The notes under the pieces: model-generated
The model's input: the letters and a program-made list of their open reading frames with translations, nothing else
Database searches by the model: none
What the model was told of the DNA's origin: nothing
From: Candidatus Aminicenantota bacterium
GTDB taxonomy: Bacteria; Acidobacteriota; Aminicenantia; Aminicenantales; Aminicenantaceae
Direction: 5' to 3'
Length of the DNA: 7,587 nucleotides
Assembly: GCA_030615975.1 (NCBI GenBank)
Contig: JAUWYH010000068.1
Span: forward strand, 1 to 7,587
Shown: in pieces, positions 1-7,166 of the stretch
Numbering within the stretch: position 1 is the first letter of the stretch
How the letters are laid out: each line of letters starts with the position of its first letter
Program-made: the position numbers and the translations under genes

Positions 1-680
1 ACATGAGCTAAAGGCAAAAAAGAAAGAACAGTATCCTTATCTGAAAATTCAATTATAGAGGAGGCACTTTTGATATTGCTGATAAAATTACTGTGAGTGA
101 GCATGACTCCCTTGGGGATTCCGGTCGTTCCTGATGTGTAAATAATGGAAGCTATATCATCCGGCTGTATACTTAAGGCTATTTTTTCGAAAAAATCAGG
201 ACTTTCTTGAGCTATTCTTTTGCCTCTCTCCATGATCTGAGCAAAGGTTAAAACGCCTTCAGGGGCTTCAGAGACGAAAGTAATAAAATGAGTGACTTTT
301 TTTAGTTCATCTTTAACAGCTTCTATTTTCTGCCAAAGCTCTGAATCAGAACATACGACTAACTTAGCATCAGAATCGTCAATGATATATCTGATTTGCT
401 CGGGAACCAAAGAAGTATAGATTGGAACCGTTATCCCTCCTAAACATAAATTGGCGAGGTCTGTGATTACCCATTCTGGCCTGTTCTCAGAAAGGATGAT
501 AAGCTTATCTCCGGCCTTTAGTCCCAGTTCTTTAAGCCCAAGAGAGAAGTGTTTAACTCTGTTGCTAATTTCATCAGTGGAAATGGGGAGATAGCGCCCT
601 TCTTCTTTATAAAGCATCAAATCATCCTTAAGGTAAGAATTGATTGTATTAAGGAAAAGCTGACTGATTGTTTCAACCAT
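1..680 (-). CDS. Long-chain fatty-acid--CoA ligase (AMP-forming), N-terminal part, truncated by the window edge
   Basis: The visible 226 residues are the N-terminal part of an ANL-superfamily adenylating enzyme of the FadD15/long-chain acyl-CoA synthetase group. It would activate fatty acids to acyl-AMP and then to acyl-CoA, usually at the inner membrane surface. The P-loop-like A3 motif YTSGTTGIPKGVMLTH is at about residues 181-196. FLPLAHV, the start of the next core motif (A4), is cut by the edge. An earlier family signature is LSENRPEW at 63-70, followed by GGITVPIYTSL. Family members are usually about 600 residues, so roughly 60% lies outside the window. The ATG at 678-680 is chosen because a GGAGGG Shine-Dalgarno (minus strand, 685-690) sits 4 nt upstream and the protein then starts at the usual family position. 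It is on the same strand as gyrA but has its own promoter, so it is probably a separate unit. The substrate chain length cannot be read from this fragment. Confidence 0.93.
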   Translation of the reverse strand, partial: MVETISQLFLNTINSYLKDDLMLYKEEGRYLPISTDEISNRVKHFSLGLKELGLKAGDKLIILSENRPEWVITDLANLCLGGITVPIYTSLVPEQIRYIIDDSDAKLVVCSDSELWQKIEAVKDELKKVTHFITFVSEAPEGVLTFAQIMERGKRIAQESPDFFEKIALSIQPDDIASIIYTSGTTGIPKGVMLTHSNFISNIKSASSIIEFSDKDTVLSFLPLAH

Positions 681-708
681 AATACCCTCCTCAATTTTAA
701 CTGCGTCA

Positions 709-738
709 ATTGTAAAGAACAATACGATTAGCTGTCAA
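709..738 (-). promoter_or_regulatory. Sigma70-type promoter of the acyl-CoA ligase gene
   Basis: On the minus strand a perfect -35 box TTGACA (733-738) is separated by 18 bp from TACAAT (709-714), which matches the -10 consensus at 5 of 6 positions. Transcription would start near 702, giving a leader of about 20 nt that contains the GGAGGG ribosome binding site. This is the best-matching promoter in the window. It suggests the ligase gene does not depend on readthrough from gyrA. It is predicted from sequence only. Confidence 0.72.
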
Positions 739-745
739 GTCATTT

Positions 746-776
746 TAGGTCAGGTCTCAACATTTGACATTTGCCA
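746..776. repeat. Putative dispersed-repeat block (GGTCAGGTCTCAACATTTGACA type)
   Basis: This non-coding block contains GGTCAGGTCTCAACATTTG and then CATTTGACATTTG, which carries a short CATTTG direct repeat. I recognise this word from memory as one that recurs in intergenic regions of some environmental bacterial genomes, but only one copy is visible here, so repeat status is inference. It lies directly beside the GGGGACAGGC palindrome, and the two may be parts of one composite insertion between gyrA and the ligase promoter. The alternative is unremarkable upstream sequence of the ligase gene. Confidence 0.35.
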
Positions 777-791
777 TCTCTCCTCCCTGGG

Positions 792-888
792 AGAAAAAAG
801 GGGACAGGCATCTTTTTATGAAAAAAGGAAACAGTTTCTATCTACGGACTATCCCACATAGAAAAAGAAGCCTGTCCCCTTTTCTTTT
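792..888. repeat. Long imperfect inverted repeat with GGGGACAGGC arms (REP-like; may also terminate gyrA transcription)
   Basis: The arms AAAAGGGGACAGGC (796-809) and GCCTGTCCCCTTTT (870-883) pair perfectly over 14 bp. After one A/A mismatch, TCTTTTT (811-817) pairs with AAAAAGA (862-868), and ATG (818-820) pairs with CAT (857-859) across a 2-nt bulge. A loop of about 36 nt separates the arms. The right arm starts only 6 bp past the gyrA stop codon. Read on the minus strand, the stem ends in a run of six T, so the RNA could work as a rho-independent terminator for gyrBA. On the plus strand it also ends in a T-rich tract. The large loop and the characteristic GGGGACAGGC word point to a mobile REP-type element rather than a dedicated terminator. 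No transposase is present beside it. Confidence 0.75.
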
Positions 889-894
889 TGCGTT

Positions 895-3342
895 TTACGT
901 CTTACCTGAATCACTTAGTTCAGAAGCGACTCTAGCCTTGGCCATAGAAACGACTCTGTCTTTCTTTTTCAGATTAATAATTCTTACCCCTTGAGTCGCT
1001 CTCCCTAAAGGTCTGACTTGTTCTGTCTTTATTCTTATTACCTTGCCGATCTCTGTAATCAAGAGCAGCTCTTCCTCAGAAATTCCGACCATGCCTAGGG
1101 CGTTGCCGATTTTGTTGTTGATTCTAAGATTAAGAACTCCTTTCCCTCCTCTTCTGCGTCTGGGATAAGAGCTGATATTAGTTTTTTTCCCATAGCCTTT
1201 GCTGCTCGCAGTAAAAATATATTTATCATTTTCGCCAACAACAACCATTCCTATAATCTTGTCTTTAAGACTCAAAGAGATTGCTTTTACACCGGCCGCT
1301 TGACGACCCATATGCCTTACTTCGCTTTCTTTAAACTTGATGGCTTTGCCAAACTTTGTTCCGATAATAATATCCTTATTGCCGTCGGTTAGCTTGGCCA
1401 TCAACAATTCAGACTTGACATTGAGAGTGATAACGTTAATGCCCCCTCTTCGAATATTTTTAAAATCACTCAGTCTTGTTTTTTTGATTTTTCCATTCGA
1501 AGATAACAGCATAACGTAGAGTTTATCGGAAAAATCCTTTACCGAAACGACTGAATTCACTCTTTCTTCTGGACTTAGCTGGAGTAGGTTTTTAATGGAC
1601 TTACCTCTGCCAGCGACACCAACATCAGGTATATCCAAAGCCTTTAACCAATAAAGGCGTCCTTTGTTTGTAAAAAAGAGAAGATAGCTGTGAGAAGAGC
1701 ATATGAACAGGTTTTGGACCACATCTTCAGGTTTCATACTTATCCCTCTTTTTCCCTTTCCACCTCGAATCTGGAAATGATAGTAGCTCAAAGAAGTGCG
1801 TTTCACATAACCAGATGAAGTATAAGTGATAACAACATTTTCTTCTTTGATTAAATCTTCTGGCCTAAGCTCTGAGATTTTTTCCTCCATAATCTCTGTT
1901 TTCCTCTTATCCTGATATTCTTCTTTTATCTGGTTCATTTCATCCACAATAATGTCCAGTATAAACTTTTCACTGCTCAAAATTTTTTTCAATCTTAAGA
2001 TGTTTTTTTTCAGTTCTTTGAATTCCTTCTGAATTTTTTCTCTCTCCAATCGGGTCAATTTTTGCAATTGTAAATCAAGTATGGCCTGCGCCTGGACCCG
2101 AGTAAGATGAAAATTTGTGATGAGCCCCTTTCTGGCCTGATCCACGGCTCGAGAAGCACGGATAAGAGCTATGATTTCATCCAGGTGATCCAAAGCAATA
2201 ATCAACCCCGCCAGAATGTGGGCCCTCAATTCTGCCTTTTTCACCTCATAGCGAGTGCGGCGACGAACGACATCCTGGCGATGGGAGATGAAATAGCGCA
2301 TCATATCCAGAAGTCCGAGCACCCTTGGTTGTTTTTCGACGATTGCCAGCATAATAATCCCGTATGATGTTTGAAGATTCGTGTGCTTGTAGAGGTTGTT
2401 TAGAATAACTTCGGGAAGCTCGCCCCTCTTTATCTCAATCACTATCCTCATTCCTTCTCTATCTGATTCATCCCTTATATCAGCAATCCCTTCTATTCTT
2501 TTACTGTTCACAAGGTATGCGATATTCTCTAAAATTTTTGACTTATTCACCTGATAAGGAATTTCAGTTATGACGATCCTGTCTCTATCACCTTTCCTCC
2601 CCCTCTCTATCGTAGCTCTTGCTCTAACACAAATTGATCCCTTTCCAGTCGAATATGCATCTTTTACACCCTCTAAACCAAAAATCAATCCACCTGTAGG
2701 GAAATCAGGACCAGGAATGAACTTCATAATCTTCTCTAATCTGGCTTCAGGATGGCGAATAAAATGAATCGTACCATCTATGACCTCTCCCAGATTGTGG
2801 GGAGGGATGTTTGTAGCCATACCAACAGCAATGCCTGATCCTCCGTTTACGATCAGGTTTGGGAGCTTTGAAGGAAGAACTTCCGGCATCCTGAGGCTCC
2901 CGTCATAGTTTGGAACAAAGTTGACTGTATCCTTTTCAATATCTGCCAAAAGTTCGTGGGCAATTCTTTTCATCCTGACTTCGGTATACCTCATGGCAGC
3001 TGGAGGATCTCCATCTATGGAACCGAAATTGCCCTGTCCATCAACCAAAGGATAGCGGAGGCTAAAATCTTGAGCCATGCGAACGAGAGTATCATAAACG
3101 GCCGACTCCCCGTGAGGATGGTATTTTCCGATCACATCTCCCACTATCCGAGCTGACTTCTTATAAGGTTTATTCCAAGTATTGCCAGCATCATACATGG
3201 CGTAAAGGGTTCGTCGGTGGACGGGTTTAAGCCCATCTTTGACATCAGGAATAGCACGTCCTATGATCACGCTCATAGCGTAATCAAGGTAGGAGCGCTT
3301 CATCTCCTCTTCAAGACTCACTACAGATAGCTTATTTTTCAT
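895..3342 (-). CDS. gyrA: DNA gyrase subunit A
   Basis: This is the DNA breakage-reunion subunit of the A2B2 type II topoisomerase that introduces negative supercoils using ATP. It has 815 residues, against 875 in E. coli, and appears complete. The winged-helix/tower catalytic part spans about residues 1-500, with the catalytic tyrosine Y119 in AAMRYTE. The quinolone-determining region HPHGESAVYDT has S80 and D84, the wild-type residues equivalent to E. coli S83 and D87. The C-terminal beta-pinwheel (about 503-800) shows six blade repeats. A GyrA-box at 524-530 reads QIRGGKG, and a second RRRGGKG lies in blade 5 (729-735). The pinwheel and box identify gyrase rather than topoisomerase IV ParC. 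The ATG at 3342 has an AAAGGA-type ribosome binding site about 5 nt upstream and gives the family-typical N-terminus. The gene follows gyrB after 47 bp with no clear promoter between, so the two are probably co-transcribed. The short tail lacks the acidic C-terminus of E. coli GyrA. Confidence 0.98.
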   Translation of the reverse strand: MKNKLSVVSLEEEMKRSYLDYAMSVIIGRAIPDVKDGLKPVHRRTLYAMYDAGNTWNKPYKKSARIVGDVIGKYHPHGESAVYDTLVRMAQDFSLRYPLVDGQGNFGSIDGDPPAAMRYTEVRMKRIAHELLADIEKDTVNFVPNYDGSLRMPEVLPSKLPNLIVNGGSGIAVGMATNIPPHNLGEVIDGTIHFIRHPEARLEKIMKFIPGPDFPTGGLIFGLEGVKDAYSTGKGSICVRARATIERGRKGDRDRIVITEIPYQVNKSKILENIAYLVNSKRIEGIADIRDESDREGMRIVIEIKRGELPEVILNNLYKHTNLQTSYGIIMLAIVEKQPRVLGLLDMMRYFISHRQDVVRRRTRYEVKKAELRAHILAGLIIALDHLDEIIALIRASRAVDQARKGLITNFHLTRVQAQAILDLQLQKLTRLEREKIQKEFKELKKNILRLKKILSSEKFILDIIVDEMNQIKEEYQDKRKTEIMEEKISELRPEDLIKEENVVITYTSSGYVKRTSLSYYHFQIRGGKGKRGISMKPEDVVQNLFICSSHSYLLFFTNKGRLYWLKALDIPDVGVAGRGKSIKNLLQLSPEERVNSVVSVKDFSDKLYVMLLSSNGKIKKTRLSDFKNIRRGGINVITLNVKSELLMAKLTDGNKDIIIGTKFGKAIKFKESEVRHMGRQAAGVKAISLSLKDKIIGMVVVGENDKYIFTASSKGYGKKTNISSYPRRRRGGKGVLNLRINNKIGNALGMVGISEEELLLITEIGKVIRIKTEQVRPLGRATQGVRIINLKKKDRVVSMAKARVASELSDSGKT

Positions 3343-3389
3343 TCTTTTCCTTTATGAGGGACAGAATGGCGGTTTAATCTGAATTTTCC

Positions 3390-5774
3390 TTAGATATCCA
3401 GGTTCTGAGCTTCGAGAGCATTTTTTTCGATGAAATTCCTTCGAGGCTCCACCTCACTACCCATAAGAATAGTGAATACCTTATCCGCCTCAACAGCATC
3501 TTGAATGGAGACATTTGTCATAAATCGCACTTCAGGATCCATGGTTGTCTCCCAAAGCTGATGAGGCGTCATCTCTCCCAACCCTTTATATCTCTGGATA
3601 GCAACACCCCTTTTCCCCTTCTGGAATAGGTATTCAAGGAGTTTCGCCTCGATATCGATTTTAACCTTTTCGCTGTCGCTCAAAACGAGAAAAGGAGGTT
3701 TGAAGGCGTCTAATTCTTCATGGAGTTTATACAGGTTTTGATACTCCACAGATTTGATTAAATCCAAGTTGACTTTACAAGAGAGATTCATCCCATTCAC
3801 TTGGAAATTGACAGCAAGCTCATAGAGTCCATGCTCCTCATCGCTACTTAAAACAGAAACAATACCTTTTTCAGTAAGAAGATTCTGAATCTTTTCCATT
3901 TTCTGCTTTTTTTGCAAGAATTCTAAATCTTTCACTTCGTTACTGATAAGAATATCAATAAGGAATAAAGGATAATTCTTTTTCTCTAAAATCCGAAGGT
4001 AATTTTTTTTATTTATGATCTTCTGCAGAAATCTTCTGAATTTTTCACCCTTAATAATCTCTTTTTTTCTGCTGACCCTGATTTGAAATTCCTCTGATAT
4101 TTTTTTGATTATAAATTTTTCAAATTCTCTTTCATCTTTTAAATAATGAAAAGATTTTCCCTTCGTTATCTTAAACAAGGGAGGTTGAGCAATATAGAGA
4201 CAGCCTTTTTCTATAAGTTGAGGCATCTGTCTGTAGAAAAAAGTCAGAATAAGGGTTCTTATATGGGAACCGTCCACATCAGCATCTGTCATAATAATAA
4301 TTTTGTGGTAACGTAACTTCTCTATATTGAAATCTGATTGTTCATAACCAGCTCCTAAAGCTGAAATGATTATCCCGATCTCTTCGCTTTTAATAATTTT
4401 ATCAAACCTGGCTTTTTCTACATTAAGAATTTTACCCTTGAGTGGTAAAATGGCCTGGAAACGACGATCTCTCGCCTGTTTGGCTGAACCACCTGCAGAG
4501 TCTCCCTCGACAATGAATATCTCGCTTTGCGCAGGGTCTTTTTCCTGACAATCAGCCAACTTTCCAGGAAGAGACGTTGACTCCAATACTCCCTTGCGAC
4601 GAGCCAACTCCCTTGCGTTTCTTGCCGCTTCTCTAGCCCTTGCTGCTTCCAAAATCTTTAGCACAATTTTCTTCGAAACCGTTGGATTTTCTTCAAAATA
4701 AATAGATAACTGTTCGTTCACCACAGATTCCACTAATCCTTTTACTTCGCTGTTTCCGAGTTTTGTTTTTGTCTGGCCTTCAAATTGAGGATTTTTAAGC
4801 TTCAAATTTAAAACAGCACATAATCCTTCTCGCGTATCTTCCCCAGTCAAATTTTGACTTAAATCCTTAATCAGGCTATTCGCATTGGCATAATGATTTA
4901 TAGACCTGGTCAAAGCAGCCTTAAACCCGGCCAAATGGGTACCGCCTTCAGGTGTATTGATATTATTCACGAACGAGAAAATTGTCTCAGAATAACTTGT
5001 GTTGTATTGAAGAGCCATTTCCACCACAGTCCCGTCTTTGACACATTCAAAATAAATGGGCTTGGGATTCAGAACCGTTTTATTTTGATTGAGATACTGG
5101 ACAAATTCCTGAATTCCACCTTTATAATGGAATTCATTACTCTTGTCGCTCCTTTCGTCCACAATGGTTATTTTCAGGCCTTTGTTGAGGAAAGAAAGCT
5201 CTCGTAATCTCTGGCTTAGGATTTCAAAATTAAATTCTATCAACTCAAAAATCTCTCTGTCGGGCTTGAAAGTCACTTTTGTCCCTGTCTTTTTTGTTTT
5301 ACCTATTTTTTTCAACTTTGTTCTCGGCTTGCCTCTCTCGTAACTCTGGACATAGACACTCCCATCTCTCTTTATCTCCAGATCGAGCTCTTCTGAAAGT
5401 GCATTCACAACAGAGACACCAACACCATGAAGACCTCCAGAAACCTGGTATGACTTGGTGTCAAACTTTCCTCCAGCGTGAAGGGTTGTCATCACAACTT
5501 CTACAGCAGGTCTTTTCTCTTTTTTATGAATCCCTACAGGGATGCCTCGGCCATTATCAACAACTGTGACGCTGCAATCCACATGAATAATCACATCGAT
5601 CGAGGTGCAAAATCCCGCCAAAGACTCATCGATACTGTTGTCAACGACTTCATAGACTAAATGAATTAAACCCTCAGGACCCGTGCTCCCAATATACATG
5701 GCTGGCCGCTTACGAACAGCTTCCAGCCCTTTGAGTACTTTTATACTTTCTGCAGTATATTTTTTATCTATCAT
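3390..5774 (-). CDS. gyrB: DNA gyrase subunit B
   Basis: This is the ATPase subunit of DNA gyrase, 794 residues and complete. Its numbering runs almost in register with E. coli GyrB (804). The GHKL ATPase domain (about 1-220) has the general base E42 and N46 in YEVVDN, D73 in DNGRGIP (73-79), LHAGGKF (98-104) and GGLHGVGVSVVNALS (113-127). R136 and T165, the positions tied to coumarin sensitivity, are wild type. The transducer domain carries the ATP-contacting QTK loop (334-336). The TOPRIM domain has E423 in EGDSAGG and the metal-binding DADVD (497-501). A lysine-rich insertion of about 160 residues (about 555-720) precedes the conserved tail QRYKGLGEM (727-735). This is the long-form GyrB typical of Gram-negative bacteria rather than the roughly 640-residue form of Gram-positives. 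The ATG at 5774 has an AGGAG ribosome binding site only 3 nt upstream. It is the first gene of the gyrBA operon. No dnaA, dnaN or recF is adjacent in this window. Confidence 0.98.
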   Translation of the reverse strand: MIDKKYTAESIKVLKGLEAVRKRPAMYIGSTGPEGLIHLVYEVVDNSIDESLAGFCTSIDVIIHVDCSVTVVDNGRGIPVGIHKKEKRPAVEVVMTTLHAGGKFDTKSYQVSGGLHGVGVSVVNALSEELDLEIKRDGSVYVQSYERGKPRTKLKKIGKTKKTGTKVTFKPDREIFELIEFNFEILSQRLRELSFLNKGLKITIVDERSDKSNEFHYKGGIQEFVQYLNQNKTVLNPKPIYFECVKDGTVVEMALQYNTSYSETIFSFVNNINTPEGGTHLAGFKAALTRSINHYANANSLIKDLSQNLTGEDTREGLCAVLNLKLKNPQFEGQTKTKLGNSEVKGLVESVVNEQLSIYFEENPTVSKKIVLKILEAARAREAARNARELARRKGVLESTSLPGKLADCQEKDPAQSEIFIVEGDSAGGSAKQARDRRFQAILPLKGKILNVEKARFDKIIKSEEIGIIISALGAGYEQSDFNIEKLRYHKIIIMTDADVDGSHIRTLILTFFYRQMPQLIEKGCLYIAQPPLFKITKGKSFHYLKDEREFEKFIIKKISEEFQIRVSRKKEIIKGEKFRRFLQKIINKKNYLRILEKKNYPLFLIDILISNEVKDLEFLQKKQKMEKIQNLLTEKGIVSVLSSDEEHGLYELAVNFQVNGMNLSCKVNLDLIKSVEYQNLYKLHEELDAFKPPFLVLSDSEKVKIDIEAKLLEYLFQKGKRGVAIQRYKGLGEMTPHQLWETTMDPEVRFMTNVSIQDAVEADKVFTILMGSEVEPRRNFIEKNALEAQNLDI

Positions 5775-5853
5775 TTTCTCCTAATTTGAAAAAAAAGGAG
5801 GATTATACAGGAAGGATGTTCACATAACCTTACGGGCATATTACTCGGGATGT

Positions 5854-5882
5854 ATTATATATTATAAGACGTATTTAGTAAA
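5854..5882 (-). promoter_or_regulatory. Predicted promoter of the gyrB-gyrA operon
   Basis: On the minus strand TTTACT (5877-5882, 4 of 6 consensus) lies 17 bp upstream of a perfect TATAAT (5854-5859). A second overlapping TATAAT is at 5861-5866 but has no well-placed -35. Transcription would start near 5847 and leave a leader of about 70 nt before gyrB. A further TATAAT at minus-strand positions 5803-5808 has no good -35. Gyrase genes are commonly induced by DNA relaxation, but no specific control element can be identified here. Confidence 0.55.
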
Positions 5883-5998
5883 GGAAAATTGTCGTTTTTT
5901 TTAAACCTTTTTTTATAAAATCAGTTATATGGAAGACGGAAATGGCAAAACAAAAGACCAAAAGCATATTCAAAAACTTACTCTAAAGTATTATATCT

Positions 5999-6026
5999 TT
6001 GAAAATGGAGGCAGATTGGCTATAAT
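5999..6026 (+). promoter_or_regulatory. Predicted promoter of the DRG-like GTPase gene, with very short leader
   Basis: TTGAAA (5999-6004, 5 of 6 consensus) and a perfect TATAAT (6021-6026) are spaced 16 bp apart. The expected start site, about 7 nt downstream near 6033, coincides with the GAGAGGT ribosome binding site (6033-6039) of the GTPase gene. The mRNA leader would be only about 11 nt. The promoter diverges from the gyrB promoter in the same 269-bp intergenic region. The rest of that region is AT-rich and shows no recognisable operator or riboswitch. Confidence 0.6.
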
Positions 6027-6043
6027 TTAATCGAGAGGTCAAG

Positions 6044-7033
6044 ATGCCAGCAAATCTTACTCCTCAATATTTTGAAACAGAAAAAAAATTAAAAACTGCC
6101 AAAACTCATCAAGAGAAAATAAAAATTCTTGATGAACTGCTTTCTTTAGTTCCCAAACATAAAGGAACAGAAAAACTTCAGGCACTGCTAAAAACAAAGA
6201 TCGCAAAACTCAAATCTGCCGCACAAAAAAAGCCGACAATAGCAAAGTACGGACCCACCTACCGCATTGAGAAAGCAGGAGCCGGCCAAATCGTCCTGGT
6301 TGGCCCTCCAAACGCCGGCAAATCCATGTTAGTGAAGTCAATAACAAATGCCAATCCTGAAATAGGCGAATATCCCTTCACAACTCGGATGCCTTCTCCC
6401 GCTATGATGACGTATCAAAATACCCAGATTCAGCTCATAGATGCCCCGCCGATCACTCCTGAATATATGGAAGCATGGTATCCTGAATTAATCAAAGGAG
6501 CAGATGGCATATTATTTCTTTTGGACTTAGGGAGTCCAGATCAAATCAATGTATTCCAAGTGCTCGTAAGTAAGTTAAAAGAAAAGAAAATAGAAATTGT
6601 AACAAAAGATCATTCCGTTCCCCCGGAAAACAAGGATTTCTTCAAAAAAGCTTTAATTGTAGCTAACAAAATAGACCTGTCTTCAGCAGAAGAAAATTTT
6701 CTTTCCTTGAAAAAAGCTCTTGAGCCTGAATTTAACCTGATCTCTGTTTCTGCCTTTCGTGGAGATAATCTTGAAGAGCTAAAAAAGAAAATTTTTATTT
6801 TTCTCGATGTCCTCCGCGTCTACAGCAAAGTTCCTGGGAAGAAAATAGACTTTAATGAGCCTTATATTTTAAAAAAAGGAAGCACGCTTATGGATATGGC
6901 TAAAGTCGTCCATAAAGACTTTGCCCGGAAATTAAAATATGCCCGAATTTGGAGTAAAAATAAATATCAGGGACAGAAAGTCAATAGAGACTACATATTA
7001 GAAGATGAAGACGTTATTGAACTTCATATATAA
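6044..7033 (+). CDS. DRG/Obg-family GTPase with C-terminal TGS domain
   Basis: This 329-residue cytosolic GTPase resembles the DRG (developmentally regulated GTP-binding, COG1163) branch of the Obg family. Residues 8-62 form a lysine-rich helical region like the DRG N-terminus. The G domain has G1 GPPNAGKS (87-94), G2 around YPFTT (110-114), G3 DAPP (133-136), G4 NKID (208-211) and G5 SVSA (234-237). The C-terminal TGS domain (about 258-329) ends in the family-typical ILEDEDVIELHI. G3 has proline where the usual DxxG has glycine. The S5D2L insertion found in eukaryotic and archaeal DRGs is absent, so it is a compact version. There is no glycine-rich Obg fold, so it is not ObgE/CgtA. DRG relatives associate with translating ribosomes, and TGS domains often contact RNA or nucleotides. 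A ribosome-linked role is therefore inference, and the bacterial members are poorly characterised. The ATG at 6044 is supported by GAGAGGT 4 nt upstream. The gene is transcribed alone, divergent from gyrB. Confidence 0.9.
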   Translation: MPANLTPQYFETEKKLKTAKTHQEKIKILDELLSLVPKHKGTEKLQALLKTKIAKLKSAAQKKPTIAKYGPTYRIEKAGAGQIVLVGPPNAGKSMLVKSITNANPEIGEYPFTTRMPSPAMMTYQNTQIQLIDAPPITPEYMEAWYPELIKGADGILFLLDLGSPDQINVFQVLVSKLKEKKIEIVTKDHSVPPENKDFFKKALIVANKIDLSSAEENFLSLKKALEPEFNLISVSAFRGDNLEELKKKIFIFLDVLRVYSKVPGKKIDFNEPYILKKGSTLMDMAKVVHKDFARKLKYARIWSKNKYQGQKVNRDYILEDEDVIELHI

Positions 7034-7144
7034 AACCCCCCCTTCTACTTTTCCGACCTGGACGCCACCTTTTCTGTTGTATTGCTCAAATTACGTTTTA
7101 ACAGATAAGTTGTCAATAGAATGAAGTAAAATGTCGTTTTTTGC

Positions 7145-7164
7145 CGCTTAATGTCGCTTAATAT
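7145..7164. repeat. Tandem 10-bp duplication upstream of tRNA-Pro
   Basis: CGCTTAATGT (7145-7154) is followed immediately by CGCTTAATAT (7155-7164), so two units differ at one position. It lies in the 186-bp gap between the GTPase and tRNA-Pro, next to a second tandem duplication. No function can be assigned. Possible roles are a paired protein-binding site upstream of the tRNA promoter or a replication-slippage scar. Confidence 0.7.
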
Positions 7165-7166
7165 GG

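Noticed and set aside
764..994. A 76-codon plus-strand frame across the GGGGACAGGC palindrome and the end of gyrA
   Set aside because: It runs through an inverted repeat and antisense to gyrA, has no recognisable domain, and is best explained as a chance frame.
895..3342. Topoisomerase IV subunit A (parC) instead of gyrA
   Set aside because: Six pinwheel blades, a GyrA-box and close pairing with long-form gyrB favour gyrase.
3343..3389. Possible promoter or regulatory hairpin in the gyrB-gyrA gap
   Set aside because: In the 47 bp I see only the gyrA ribosome binding site and no convincing -35/-10 pair or stem-loop.
4893..5207. A 104-codon plus-strand frame inside gyrB
   Set aside because: It is antisense to a conserved and intact gyrB, with no ribosome binding site or domain. 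It is a shadow frame.
5929..6030. A 33-codon open frame on the plus strand starting ATGGAAGACGGA between gyrB and the GTPase gene
   Set aside because: It has no ribosome binding site, overlaps the predicted GTPase promoter, and the peptide is not recognisable. It is more likely chance.
7034..7144. Rho-independent terminator after the GTPase gene
   Set aside because: CTGTT and AACAG in this stretch could pair, but they are far apart, the stem is weak and no T-run follows.
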